A DNA stretch of 64,000 nt from an uncultured Prevotella sp. (lineage in GTDB: Bacteria; Bacteroidota; Bacteroidia; Bacteroidales; Bacteroidaceae), in contig CAMVUM010000006.1 in NCBI GenBank assembly GCA_947170725.1, positions 1-64,000 of the forward strand, read 5' to 3'. How positions within the stretch are numbered: the first letter of the stretch is position 1; the number at the start of each line of letters is the position of its first letter. The notes beneath the pieces are model-generated. The model was not told the DNA's origin and ran no database searches. It was given only the letters and a program-made list of their open reading frames with translations. Of the stretch, positions 44,193 through 55,756 are shown in pieces. The translations under genes were made by a program, and so were the position numbers.

Positions 44193-45863
44193 ATGCAACG
44201 ACTACTGTGCTCGGCCCTGATGATTGTCATTGCGTTGTCGGCTGTTGCGGACAACGGCAGGCTCGACTCCATATATCATTGTCTTGATGAGGCCATTGCC
44301 CGATCGTCCCATTTTGTCAAGCAGCGCGAGGCGCGGATAGACAGTCTCCGCCGTATGGTGGCCGAGGCACAAACCGACGAGCAGCGTTATGTGCGGGAGA
44401 TGAAGCTGTTCGGCGAGTATAAGTCATATCGGAATGACTCCGCCATGACCAGCATAGGGCGTTGCATCGATTTGGCGGAGCGCATGGGCGACCGCGACGA
44501 GATCGTGAAATGTCAGGCGCGGCAGGCTTTTCAGTGTTCGACGACAGGTCTCTACGTCGAGTCCATCAACATCCTTTCCGCCATCGACACCGTGGGCGTC
44601 GGTTCACTGGCCATGGGCGAGTATTATCTGGCGTGGAGCCATGTCTTCGGCGAGTTGACATATTACGGGACGCTTGAATGGCTCAAGGCCAAATATAGAG
44701 CAGAGCGGGCGCGCTATGTCAGTCTCGCTCTCGGATGTCTGGACAAAGAGCGTGACGAATATATGCAGCATCAGGAGATGCTCTGCTACTCTGCCGGCGA
44801 GACGGAAAAGGCTTTGGAGATAAACGACAGACGGCTGGAGCGCGTGAAGGAAGACTCCCATGAATATGCCATAGTGGCTTTCTATCGTTATATGGACAAC
44901 AAACAGATAGGGCGTATGGATGATGCCAAATACTGGTTGGCGCGGGCTGCCTTAAGCGACGTGCGTAACGCCGTGATGGACCAGGCCGCCGTCTGGGAAC
45001 TGGCCAATCTTCTCAATCAGGACGGACAGCTCGCCCGTTCCTACTCATATATAAACTTTGCGTGGGAGTCGGCTGTGAAGTTCGGCACACGTATGCGCAA
45101 CTGGCAGATTTCGCCGATTCTCCAGACAATCGACAAGAACTATCAGGAGGAAACGGAGCACACGAACATGATTTTGAGGATTTTGATGGGGACTGTCGGT
45201 GTCATGGCTGTTGTCATGTTGGTGTTGCTCATCTATGTCGGACGCCAACGCGACAGGCTGGCTGAGGCCCACCGCGAACTGAGCGGAAAAAGCAGCCAGC
45301 TCAGTTCGCTCAACGACGACCTGCGCCGGGCTAACGCCAGTCTTGAAGAGACCAACCGACAGCTTCAGAACACCGTCGGTCAACTCCACGAGCAGACCCG
45401 CGTCAAGGAGGAATATATCGGACGCTTCATGCGTCAGTGTTCGCTGTACATCGACAGGAACGACGCTTTCCGGAAGCGCGTCAACAAGATGCTGAAAGGT
45501 CGCGAATATGAGGAACTTTACAAGCTGACGAAGTCGGAAGAACTGAAAGCCAGGGAACTGGAGGAATTCTATTCGGGCTTCGACTCGGCTTTCCTCCACC
45601 TTTTCCCGAATTTCGTTTGCGACTTCAACCGCCTCTTGCGTCCGGAAGAGAGGATTGTCGTAAACGGAGAATACAAACTCAATACGGCCTTGCGCATCTT
45701 CGCCCTGATACGTCTGGGAATAGAAGACAGTTCGACGATAGCCGAATTTCTCCACTATTCGGTCAATACCATATACAATTATCGCGCACGCGTCAAGAAC
45801 GGAGCGTCCGACAACCGTGAGAGTTTTGAAAGCCGCGTGAAGAAAATCGGTATGCCGGAATGA
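44193..45863 (+). CDS. Membrane-spanning TPR regulator with C-terminal HTH (SusR/DUF6377-like)
   Basis: A 556-residue protein with a signal-like N-terminus, a helical repeat (TPR-like) region outside the cytoplasm (about 25-310), a membrane segment about 322-344 (ILMGTVGVMAVVMLVLLIYV), a coiled coil (about 350-405), and a C-terminal helix-turn-helix (about 485-535, RIFALIRLGIEDSSTIAEFL then NTIYNYRARVKN). It resembles the SusR-type regulators that sense a glycan product in the periplasm and activate a nearby locus. Control of the adjacent SusC-GH3 genes is inferred from position. ATG 44193 chosen because the upstream frame overlaps the promoter. Confidence 0.85.
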   Translation: MQRLLCSALMIVIALSAVADNGRLDSIYHCLDEAIARSSHFVKQREARIDSLRRMVAEAQTDEQRYVREMKLFGEYKSYRNDSAMTSIGRCIDLAERMGDRDEIVKCQARQAFQCSTTGLYVESINILSAIDTVGVGSLAMGEYYLAWSHVFGELTYYGTLEWLKAKYRAERARYVSLALGCLDKERDEYMQHQEMLCYSAGETEKALEINDRRLERVKEDSHEYAIVAFYRYMDNKQIGRMDDAKYWLARAALSDVRNAVMDQAAVWELANLLNQDGQLARSYSYINFAWESAVKFGTRMRNWQISPILQTIDKNYQEETEHTNMILRILMGTVGVMAVVMLVLLIYVGRQRDRLAEAHRELSGKSSQLSSLNDDLRRANASLEETNRQLQNTVGQLHEQTRVKEEYIGRFMRQCSLYIDRNDAFRKRVNKMLKGREYEELYKLTKSEELKARELEEFYSGFDSAFLHLFPNFVCDFNRLLRPEERIVVNGEYKLNTALRIFALIRLGIEDSSTIAEFLHYSVNTIYNYRARVKNGASDNRESFESRVKKIGMPE

Positions 45864-46205
45864 CGCCGACTGCTTTTCCATGGACTGTTGCAGCCGTGTC
45901 CGGAAAGTCTTTATGAAGCTGTGGCGGGTGTAGCAGAACGTTATATGCAGGCATTGTCCGTTGTCATCTCATTTTTTCGTGTCATGCCGGAAGCCGGGAT
46001 GACGTGTCCTAAAAATATCCCGAAATTTAACACTTCGGAATTTTAATTCTACGACGGGCCAAAGCCGAAATCTTGACACGGTGGCAACGTTTTTTTGTTT
46101 TTCCCGACTTCCGGCTGAGCCGGGAAGGCCTTGCGGGCTTACGATAGCGGCCCCGTTGGATGACGGCGGCAGCCTTGTTGCAACGTCGTAAGGGCCCCGT
46201 CGCAA

Positions 46206-46226
46206 TGCCGTAAGGCCCTTACGGCA
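46206..46226. repeat. TGCCGTAAGG palindrome, copy 2
   Basis: TGCCGTAAGG (46206-46215), C, CCTTACGGCA (46217-46226): a perfect palindrome. Related fragments (CGTAAGGGCCCC, AAGGCC, CTTACG) lie within the previous 100 nt. Confidence 0.65.
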
Positions 46227-46539
46227 GAACTTTTTTCCTGATTTTATTGCACACTTTTGGCGTTTTGACTGTAACAATTTGTCTGTCAGGAGGTAAAATA
46301 TGCACGCGCAAAACTTGCGAATTTGCGGCCTCGGGATTTTAATTTCAGAATATTGCAAGGATTTGAAGTCATTTGTCGGAATAATTCCGAGTTTTTAACA
46401 ATTGGATTTCAACTCAAAGACGCGAAGCGCAAAGGTTTTATACTTAAAGAACACGAAGACACATAGACACGGGACGAGCGTCTGTCATGTCACACTGTGT
46501 CAGTGTGTCGTTGTGTCATATTGTCAGCCACGGCGATTC

Positions 46540-46555
46540 TGGCATGAAGTTTGAA
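46540..46555 (+). promoter_or_regulatory. Possible sigma-54-type promoter of groES-groEL
   Basis: TGGCATGAAGTTTGAA has the GG-N10-G(C/A) spacing of a -24/-12 promoter (GG 46541-46542, GA 46553-46554). Upstream, 46483-46525 contains several TGTCA units and the hairpin CACACTG/CAGTGTG (46491-46507), which could be activator sites. No TAnnTTTG box is near. Confidence 0.4.
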
Positions 46556-46662
46556 AGATATTGGTGGAGCGTCGGCGGAAACGGCCGGCGACGGAGGCGG
46601 ACACCGCTTTCCATAATATATATAAGAATAATAACGAAACAATTATAATAACAGAAACAATT

Positions 46663-48598
<1,936 letters not shown>

Positions 48599-48623
48599 GA
48601 TTTGCAAAGTGAAGATAACAAAT

Positions 48624-48662
48624 TGAGAGGGCGTTAAATAAAAACGGCCTCTCTTTTGTTTT
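48624..48662 (+). terminator. Terminator of groES-groEL
   Basis: GAGAGGGCGTT pairs with AACGGCCTCTC (one mismatch) and is followed by TTTTGTTTTTT. Confidence 0.8.
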
Positions 48663-49121
48663 TTATGACGGTTTTTAAACATATTTTTAGTCGTAATGTT
48701 TTGTCTATAGTGATAAAGTTGATAAATTTGCAATATCAAACAATGGATAGAAAATATGATATTCATAAGATTGAGTTATATTGAAAGAAATATTTTTGAT
48801 TTGTTTTAGTAGATTAGTTTTTAAGTAGTTTGTTTTTACGAAGCGGGATGTCGGGACGATAGCCCGCTTTTAATTTATCCCCTTATATTTGCAGATATCG
48901 GAAATAATGTATATATTTGCAGTCCGGGCTGTCTGTGCAAAGGAACGAGGTTTCTGCGGTCGCCCGGTCCCTTGATACGTCATCGCTTCATTTTTTTTTG
49001 ATGTGGCGGAGGAAAATTCCCCACAGAAGCCGGAGGTTGGTGCTGTAACGGATGCGTGGCGTTGGGAATACCGTCGTGAAGATGTTTGGATATATGTAAA
49101 AGGAAACAAATATATATATAA
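48663..49121. other. Intergenic region with second hairpin and tandem -7 boxes
   Basis: AT-rich and non-coding after the groEL terminator. AAGCGGG (48841-48847) and CCCGCTT (48863-48869) form a further terminator-like hairpin. Two TATATTTG boxes follow, then about 200 nt of leader to the DUF4450 gene with no clear fold. Confidence 0.5.
48888..48919 (+). promoter_or_regulatory. Overlapping promoter of the DUF4450 gene
   Basis: TTTG of a first TATATTTG (48884-48891) stands exactly 20 nt before a second TATATTTG (48912-48919), so one -7 box doubles as the -33 box of the next. The leader is about 195 nt. Confidence 0.6.
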
Positions 49122-52082
49122 ATGAAACTGAAACAAATCAATATTGCACTGCTGTCCGTGCTGATGACAGTACCGGCGGCGGCTCAACAGAAAGTCGGCG
49201 ACTTCATCGAATCCCGTTCCAACAACGAGGCTTTGCGCGGAACGGAGCGAAAAATGAACTATGAGCCTGAAGGCAGGGCTTTTGTGTGTGTTAACGGAAC
49301 GAACCGATATACCCGTGCTCTTTATGGCGGTTATACGGACTATCGTGTGGAAACGAGCGACCGTCCGATTTTTGCTGTGTTCAAGAAAGGCAAGCATCGC
49401 AATGTGCGTTTTGTTGTCAATGGTGTTCCAGTAGACTCCACAGACTACTGCAAGGCATGGTATGAGAATGCCTGTCGCAGCTATCTGTTGCGTGACAAAC
49501 GTCTGGAGAAAGCCGGAATAGAGGCTCTGCGCATTGCAGTGGTAGCCTTGCAGGATGAGGAAAGCGCGTTGTTCCGTTTTGAGAGCGAGGGCGGTTCCGG
49601 CTCCCTTGACGTCAGGTCACTGATATGTGACATAGCAAACAAGAAAATCAGACGTAACGGCGATATCGGTGCCGACCCTGCCGGAGTATTCGAACCGGCT
49701 GCCGACAATGCAGGGCTTGTGGTCTCCGGAGGGACATACAGTCAGGACCGCAGAACCGCATACGTCCTTGTGCGTCTGAACAAGGCGGAGGATGTGGCTT
49801 TCGAACTGGCCAACTCTCTTTGGGGGGAGACCATGGAATATAACACTGCGCTTGCCGGGCGTGTAAGTTTTGACACTCCCGACCCCTATATAAATACTCT
49901 CGGATCAGCCCTCACCATTGCTGCCGACGGCGATTGGGACGGTCATACGTGGCTTCACGGATGTATCGGCTGGCGCATGCCGCTGGCCGGCTGGCGCGCA
50001 GGCTATCTCGGTGACGTGCTGGGATGGAACGACCGTGCCCGTTCTCACTTTGACGCATACGCCAAGAGCCAGGTGACGGACGTCGCTCCGACAATTCCAC
50101 ATCCGTCGCAGGATCAGGAATTGAACCTTGCCCGTGCCGAGAAGAAGTGGGGAACGCAGATGTACAGCAACGGATATATATGCCGCAATCCCGAGAAGAA
50201 CAATCAGATGCACCATTATGACATGAACCTCAACTACATGGATGAGCTTCTGTGGCACTTCTGTTACAACGCCGATACGACATATATGCGTAAGATGTGG
50301 CCCGTCATAAAGTCACATCTGGCCTGGGAGAAGCGCAACTACGACCCCGACGGAGACGGACTTTATGATGCCTACTGCTGCATTTGGGCCAGTGACGCGC
50401 TCTATTATAGTGGTGGAGCAGTGACTCATTCGTCGGCATACAACTACCGTGGAAACCGTCTTGCAGCCCGCATAGCTGAGATTATTGGCGAGGATGCCGC
50501 TCCTTATCATGCGGAGGCAGACCGTATTCTGAAGGCAATGAACGACCGTCTGTGGCTCGACGGCAAAGGCCATTGGGCCGAATTTGAAGAGGCTATGGGC
50601 CTGAAACGCAAGCACGAGAGTGCCGCCCTGTGGTCCGTATATACCCCGATTGACTGCGGCGCCGGCTCTCCGGGACAGTTCTGGGAGGCCACCCGATATG
50701 TGGACCGCGAGATTCCGCATATCAAGGTGACGGCCAATGGTGTTGACTATGGTTCGACAATATCCACAACAGACTGGCTTCCGTATTCCTGGAGCATCAA
50801 CAACGTGGCCACGGCAGAGGTCATGCACATGGCGCTGGCCTACTTCGAGGCAGGCCGTGCAGAGGCCGGTTATCAGCTTCTGATGGCCAACATAATGGAC
50901 CAGATGTATCTCGGAGTCAGTCCCGGAAACTTCGGACAGCTCAGTTTCTACGATGCCGCACGCGGAGAATGCTACCGCGACTTCGGCGACTGCATCGGAA
51001 TTTCCTCACGCACACTTCTTCAGGGACTTTTCGGAATTGTTCCCGATGCTCTCAACGGCCGCTGCATAATTCGCCCGGGATTCCCCGCGTCGTGGGACAG
51101 CGCGTCCGTTACAACCCCATACCTTTCTTACAAGTTCCGTCGCCAGGGCGACAAGGACGTCTATGAGATAACCCAGAATTTCGCACGGCCGCTCAAAATT
51201 GTTCTCCGTCAGAACACAGACCGTGGAGCCTACGTGGAAACGGAAGGTTCGGACGAACTTACTCAGGTCATCACCGTCAAGAGGAATATGCTCCGCAGAA
51301 TCTACAAGCCGGAACGGGTGGCGGACAAGAATCTTTCGCCTACGGCCTACGGACTTGACGAACCGGCTAAGGGCAAGTTCCGGAAGGTCAGGATGGACGA
51401 CATGATGAACGCCAGCGTGACCGACATTTTCGCCAATGAATATGTTTCGCCACGTCCCAAGACGACCACACTTCAGATTCCCGTGAACGGAATAGGGGAG
51501 TGGTGTCATCCGAAACTGATGGCGGAAATCAATGACTCCGTCTTCCGTACGCTTATCAGGAAAGACCAGTTTGTTGTAGCCGGAGTGCCGTTCCGCACTC
51601 TGAAGAAGGGCCGCAACATCGTCTTCACGTCTCTTTGGGACAACTATCCAGACAGCATCACCGTGCCGTTGGCCGGCAAGGCAACATCCGCCTATCTGCT
51701 CATGGCCGGTTCCACCAACCACATGCAGAGCCGCATTGACAACGGTCTTGTCATCGCGACATACGAAGACGGCACGACAGACACGCTCCGTCTGCGCAAT
51801 CCGGACAACTGGTGTCCTATTGAGCAGGACTATTATGTGGACGGCATGGCCTTCACGACCACCTTGCCGCGCCCCTATCGCGTTTGCTTCGGCACAGGAA
51901 CGGTAAGCCGCGACCTCGGAAAGGAACTGTCAATCAAAGGCGTCTATGGCCGTGACATTCCCGGCGGAGCAGCTCAGATGTTGCGTATGCCGCTCGACGG
52001 AACGAAGAAACTAAGGTCGCTGACCGTACGGACACTTTCCTGTGACGTCGTCATCGGACTGATGGGAGTGACGTTGCAGTGA
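49122..52082 (+). CDS. DUF4450 family exported protein, probable six-hairpin glycosidase
   Basis: A 986-residue exported protein (signal peptide ending near PAAAQ). Residues about 42-110 match the DUF4450 start: MNYEPEGRAFVCVNGTNRYTR, ALYGGYTDYRVETSDRP. The middle (about 270-640) looks like an (alpha/alpha)6 barrel, with WLHGCIGWRMPLAGWR, NYDPDGDGLYDAY and SPGQFWEATRYVDREIP. The C-terminal third is beta-rich. The family is common in Bacteroidetes glycan-related loci, and an action on plant polysaccharide is plausible. It stands alone here, without transporter or regulator, and no catalytic residue can be named. Confidence 0.8.
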   Translation: MKLKQINIALLSVLMTVPAAAQQKVGDFIESRSNNEALRGTERKMNYEPEGRAFVCVNGTNRYTRALYGGYTDYRVETSDRPIFAVFKKGKHRNVRFVVNGVPVDSTDYCKAWYENACRSYLLRDKRLEKAGIEALRIAVVALQDEESALFRFESEGGSGSLDVRSLICDIANKKIRRNGDIGADPAGVFEPAADNAGLVVSGGTYSQDRRTAYVLVRLNKAEDVAFELANSLWGETMEYNTALAGRVSFDTPDPYINTLGSALTIAADGDWDGHTWLHGCIGWRMPLAGWRAGYLGDVLGWNDRARSHFDAYAKSQVTDVAPTIPHPSQDQELNLARAEKKWGTQMYSNGYICRNPEKNNQMHHYDMNLNYMDELLWHFCYNADTTYMRKMWPVIKSHLAWEKRNYDPDGDGLYDAYCCIWASDALYYSGGAVTHSSAYNYRGNRLAARIAEIIGEDAAPYHAEADRILKAMNDRLWLDGKGHWAEFEEAMGLKRKHESAALWSVYTPIDCGAGSPGQFWEATRYVDREIPHIKVTANGVDYGSTISTTDWLPYSWSINNVATAEVMHMALAYFEAGRAEAGYQLLMANIMDQMYLGVSPGNFGQLSFYDAARGECYRDFGDCIGISSRTLLQGLFGIVPDALNGRCIIRPGFPASWDSASVTTPYLSYKFRRQGDKDVYEITQNFARPLKIVLRQNTDRGAYVETEGSDELTQVITVKRNMLRRIYKPERVADKNLSPTAYGLDEPAKGKFRKVRMDDMMNASVTDIFANEYVSPRPKTTTLQIPVNGIGEWCHPKLMAEINDSVFRTLIRKDQFVVAGVPFRTLKKGRNIVFTSLWDNYPDSITVPLAGKATSAYLLMAGSTNHMQSRIDNGLVIATYEDGTTDTLRLRNPDNWCPIEQDYYVDGMAFTTTLPRPYRVCFGTGTVSRDLGKELSIKGVYGRDIPGGAAQMLRMPLDGTKKLRSLTVRTLSCDVVIGLMGVTLQ

Positions 52083-52161
52083 TTGATTTAGAGGAACATT
52101 CTTCTGAACTCTCCGGCAGACACGGGCCGGAACACATTGAAAAAGATAACGCGATATAGCG

Positions 52162-52212
52162 ATTAAGGACAATAGCCTTGGTTTGTCAATGGGCTATTGT
52201 CCTTAATTTCTT
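52162..52212 (+). terminator. Terminator of the DUF4450 gene
   Basis: ATTAAGGACAATAGCC (52162-52177) and GGCTATTGTCCTTAAT (52192-52207) are a perfect 16-bp stem, 14-nt loop, followed by TTCTTTT. Confidence 0.85.
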
Positions 52213-52631
52213 TTGGTATATCCGTGGAATGCCCTACGTTGGGCTGTCATCGGTATTTGGTGTTGATGTTGTGGAGTATTTTCAGTGATTGGTATTCTTG
52301 GAATACTCTAAACTGAGATGAGAGAATTCCAGGAATATCCGCGATTTATAATCTGTTGCAGCATGAATGAGGCATCGGAGCTGATTCGGAATCGGGTCGG
52401 ATCAGAGGCATACGCAGCTTCTGACATCAGGTTTCGGAGGTTGTTTCTGATGCTTGATGTGGGTTTGGTTTTGTTACTAAAAGGCCCATTGAAATTCAAA
52501 AAAGTAGTTTTTATAATGTTTTAAGTTACGTTTTAAAGGTTGTGGGCCTTGAAACAGTTGATTTATATCAATATATATAACTGGTGGTAAAAAAAGTTTT
52601 AAACGAATAAAAACAATGGTTAAAAATAACA

Positions 52632-52639
52632 TATCTTTG
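52632..52639 (+). promoter_or_regulatory. -7 box of the M6 protease gene
   Basis: TATCTTTG with no convincing -33 box. It predicts a leader of about 145 nt. Confidence 0.45.
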
Positions 52640-52791
52640 CATATCCCATCATAAGAAATGGGTTATAAGAAATAAAAACAATGTATTTGACAATGTTCAA
52701 TATTCTCATAATTAAACCGGATAGGTGGAATGGAAGTTTCTTTCCATTCATTAGCGGCGAGAGATATTGGATTTTAATATAAAAAGGATAA

Positions 52792-55611
52792 ATGAAAAAC
52801 AATAGTTTGTGTAGATATATCGTCTCAGTGGCTTTCTCCTTTGCTCTCGGTTGCAATGTCGCGAAGGCTGTTCCGGCAAAACCAGGTCTTTTGACTGTGC
52901 GTCAGCCTGACGGAACGGAGATAATGGTGCGCCTGATGGGCGACGAACACGCCCACTATTATCTTTCTGAAGACGGATACCTGCTCATCAATGACAATGA
53001 TATTTTTTATTATGGCAATACGGATGCTGCCGGGAATATAGTCAGCTCGCAGATTGCGGCGCTGCCGGCGAAAGCACGTTCGGCCGAGGCTGTTGAATAT
53101 CTGCGCAGCGTCGATATGACAAAGGTAATGGCGGATCTTGAACGCCGCGACAGCGCAAGACGCAATATGCGCCGCAATGCCGCTCCACAGCGTTCGCGCA
53201 TAGGACTTTTTGATACGGGATTCCCGTCAAAAGGAGAACAAAAAGGACTGGTGGTGTTGGTGGAGTATAAGGATACCAAGTTCACGCTTGACGATCCCTA
53301 TAGCTATTTCAACCGTATGCTCAACGAGAACGGCTTTAGCGATTATGGCGGAACGGGGTGCGCAGCGGAATATTTCCGTGAGTGCTCGATGAATCAGTTC
53401 CGTCCGCAGTTCGACGTTTACGGTCCCATTACGCTGTCTCAGAACATGAGCTACTATGGCGGAAACGACTGGAGCGGAAATGACAAGAATCCTCAGAAGA
53501 TGGCCATAGAGGCCTGTCAGCAGCTTGATGCCACGGTGGATTTCTCTGAATACGACCGCGATGGCGACGGATATATAGACAATGTGTTCATCTTCTATGC
53601 CGGACGCGGAGAGGCCAGCGGCGGCAGTGCCAACACTGTTTGGCCGCATGCCTGGAATGTGACGGCGGCAGAGTATACTACGTACAGTTTTGATGGAGTT
53701 ATTCTCGACCGCTACGCATGCAGCAATGAGTGGGAGGGCTCTCGGCCCGATGGTGTCGGGACATTCATCCACGAGTTCTCGCACGTCATGGGACTGCCCG
53801 ACCTCTATGCCACAAGCTACACCTCGGCGTTCACTCCGGGCGCATGGTCGGTGCTCGACTATGGACCCTACAACAACGGCGGCTGTACTCCGCCGCTCTA
53901 TTCGGCCTACGAGCGCTATTCGCTCGGCTGGATGTCACCCCGCGTTCTCGACGGACCGGCCAATGTGACGCTGAAGACTATAGGAACTAACGAGGCCTGC
54001 ATCATAAAGACAGGTGACGACAACGAATTCTTTCTGCTCGAAAATCGCCAGCAAACGGGTTGGGACAAATATATTCCAGGCCACGGAATGCTTGTATGGC
54101 ATGTGGACTATGACCCAGTGGTATGGTCGCAGAACACGGTCAACAACAGCGCCGGCCATCAGTATGTAGACATAGAAGAGGCCGACGGAACGCAGAACGA
54201 CTATTCCCGCGACGGCGATGCTTTCCCTGGAACCGGCGGTGTGACATCGTTCACTGACACCACCCGTCCGTCGATGAAGACATGGACCGGCCGTTCGCTG
54301 AATCTGCCGTTGACGGACATTGCCGAGGCTGGCGGTCTGATTACGTTCAAGGTGGCCGGTGGCGTTGTTCTGCCTGATCCTGTCACGGCTGTCGATGCCA
54401 CAGATGTACATGCCGAAGGTTTCACGGCCCATTGGAATCCGGCATCGATTGATGCCACATACGAACTGTCTGTCTACACGAAGACCGTGACAGGTGGCGG
54501 CAAGGCGATATATAACAACGTGCCCGGCTACAATCATCTGAACATAGGTGCCGATACGTTTGCAGTTGTGACCGGCCTGGAACCGGCCACAGAATACTTC
54601 TATGTGGTCTACGTGAACGACAACGGAATTATCAGTGCCGCTTCAAACGAAATCAGCGTTACAACCGGTGAGCCGTTGTTCAACCATCTCGTCCCGGAAG
54701 TCTTGCCTGCAACTGACGTATCCGACGCTTCGTTCACGGCAAACTGGTTGCCTCTGGATGGAGCAGTGAGCTATGAAGTAGAGGTTTACAACAAGAAAAG
54801 AGGCAATCCTTATCAGGAGGTGGTTGACTTTACGGGCGGTGTTACGTCCATGCCTTCCGGCTGGGTGACCAACACAACCCTGACATACGCTAATTCGGCA
54901 TATTCCGGCGAGGCCATACCCTCGTTGCGCTTTGCTGTCAACGCCGCTTCGCTGACATCGCCGGTGTTTGCTGACGACGTGCGTTCGCTGACATTCTGGC
55001 ATCGCGGTGTCAGTGTTTCCGAGGACAACCGTCTGGTTGTTTCGGGGCGTGGTGAAACCGGTGGATGGACGGTGATAGCCGAACTGAGTGTTGAAAATGC
55101 TGCGGGTGGTGCCGTCACAACCATCGACGACATTCCTGAGGCCATACGCTCGGTGCGCATTTCCTATCAGCGGAGCGGTGCCGGTTCGGTTGCCATCGAC
55201 GACGTGAGAATAGAGTGGGGCGGCGAACATTCCACTGTAGCCTTAGGCCGGTTTGCGGCCGGCAATGTTGTCAGCCTGCCGATAACGGGTCTGTCACCTT
55301 CCACGACATATTATTATACGGTTGTCGCTACTGACGGAACGCTATACTCAAAACATTCTAACGAGATTGCCGTTACTACCGCTTCCGATATAAACACCGG
55401 TATTGATGCGGCCGGAGTCTCATCCGGACTGCGCATAGAGGGCCGGCAGCTCGTTATTTCGGCAGGACAGGACGTGACGGTGAGCGACATTTCGGGGCGT
55501 GTGATATACCGCTCGTTGTCAACTGACGCAGAAGTGGCGGTGACGCTTCCAGCCGGTGGTGTGTATGTCGTAAGACATGCCGGTGGCTGCCGTAAGATTG
55601 TGGTGATGTAG
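52792..55611 (+). CDS. Secreted M6 family metalloprotease with fibronectin domains and sorting tail
   Basis: A 939-residue exported protease. The signal peptide ends near AKA (about 26). The zinc motif HEFSHVMGLPD (His327, Glu328, His331, Asp337) places it in the M6 (immune inhibitor A) group, and a calcium-type loop DRDGDGYID lies at about 255-263. Two fibronectin-III-like domains (about 530-625 and 635 onward) follow, the second interrupted by a jelly-roll-like insert (about 675-815). The last 70 residues (VTVSDISGRVIYR to KIVVM) are a type IX secretion sorting domain. It is probably surface-attached and acts on host or dietary protein. Confidence 0.88.
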   Translation: MKNNSLCRYIVSVAFSFALGCNVAKAVPAKPGLLTVRQPDGTEIMVRLMGDEHAHYYLSEDGYLLINDNDIFYYGNTDAAGNIVSSQIAALPAKARSAEAVEYLRSVDMTKVMADLERRDSARRNMRRNAAPQRSRIGLFDTGFPSKGEQKGLVVLVEYKDTKFTLDDPYSYFNRMLNENGFSDYGGTGCAAEYFRECSMNQFRPQFDVYGPITLSQNMSYYGGNDWSGNDKNPQKMAIEACQQLDATVDFSEYDRDGDGYIDNVFIFYAGRGEASGGSANTVWPHAWNVTAAEYTTYSFDGVILDRYACSNEWEGSRPDGVGTFIHEFSHVMGLPDLYATSYTSAFTPGAWSVLDYGPYNNGGCTPPLYSAYERYSLGWMSPRVLDGPANVTLKTIGTNEACIIKTGDDNEFFLLENRQQTGWDKYIPGHGMLVWHVDYDPVVWSQNTVNNSAGHQYVDIEEADGTQNDYSRDGDAFPGTGGVTSFTDTTRPSMKTWTGRSLNLPLTDIAEAGGLITFKVAGGVVLPDPVTAVDATDVHAEGFTAHWNPASIDATYELSVYTKTVTGGGKAIYNNVPGYNHLNIGADTFAVVTGLEPATEYFYVVYVNDNGIISAASNEISVTTGEPLFNHLVPEVLPATDVSDASFTANWLPLDGAVSYEVEVYNKKRGNPYQEVVDFTGGVTSMPSGWVTNTTLTYANSAYSGEAIPSLRFAVNAASLTSPVFADDVRSLTFWHRGVSVSEDNRLVVSGRGETGGWTVIAELSVENAAGGAVTTIDDIPEAIRSVRISYQRSGAGSVAIDDVRIEWGGEHSTVALGRFAAGNVVSLPITGLSPSTTYYYTVVATDGTLYSKHSNEIAVTTASDINTGIDAAGVSSGLRIEGRQLVISAGQDVTVSDISGRVIYRSLSTDAEVAVTLPAGGVYVVRHAGGCRKIVVM

Positions 55612-55756
55612 TTCATGCGCTGAAATCAGCGCAATCCTTCGCATTGAAAAAGAAAAAGAGGAAAGAGGCAGATGGCCTCTCATACGCTTTGTCGGAATAA
55701 AAGGGGATTTCTTTCGACGGAGTGGGAAAACAAGATAATCCCCACAGAAGACTACG

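Larger units (their letters stand above)
45864..46662. other. Intergenic region before groES
   Basis: About 800 bp. The left half holds GC-rich repeats including a perfect TGCCGTAAGG palindrome (46206-46226) related to 23844-23864. 46361-46397 matches 30996-31033. The right end carries TGTCA-type repeats and a possible sigma-54-like promoter for groES. I see no gene. Confidence 0.55.
52083..52791. other. Intergenic region before the M6 protease
   Basis: About 700 bp, AT-rich in the right half. It contains a strong terminator (52162-52207), overlapping short open frames on both strands at 52308-52524 with no support, and a -7 box at 52632. Confidence 0.5.

Noticed and set aside
31501..45863. 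Possibility that the glucan locus is a starch (Sus) system
   Set aside because: There is no GH13, GH97 or GH31 enzyme; GH16 plus GH3 points to beta-glucan instead.
45969..46358. Minus-strand frame of 129 codons before groES
   Set aside because: It contains the same KGLTA word from the palindrome family and has no family resemblance.
46440..46662. CIRCE/HrcA operator before groES
   Set aside because: The TTAGCACTC-N9-GAGTGCTAA element is absent from this region.
52308..52524. Short frames on both strands in the intergenic region before the M6 gene
   Set aside because: They mirror one another, have no promoter at the right place and no recognisable family.
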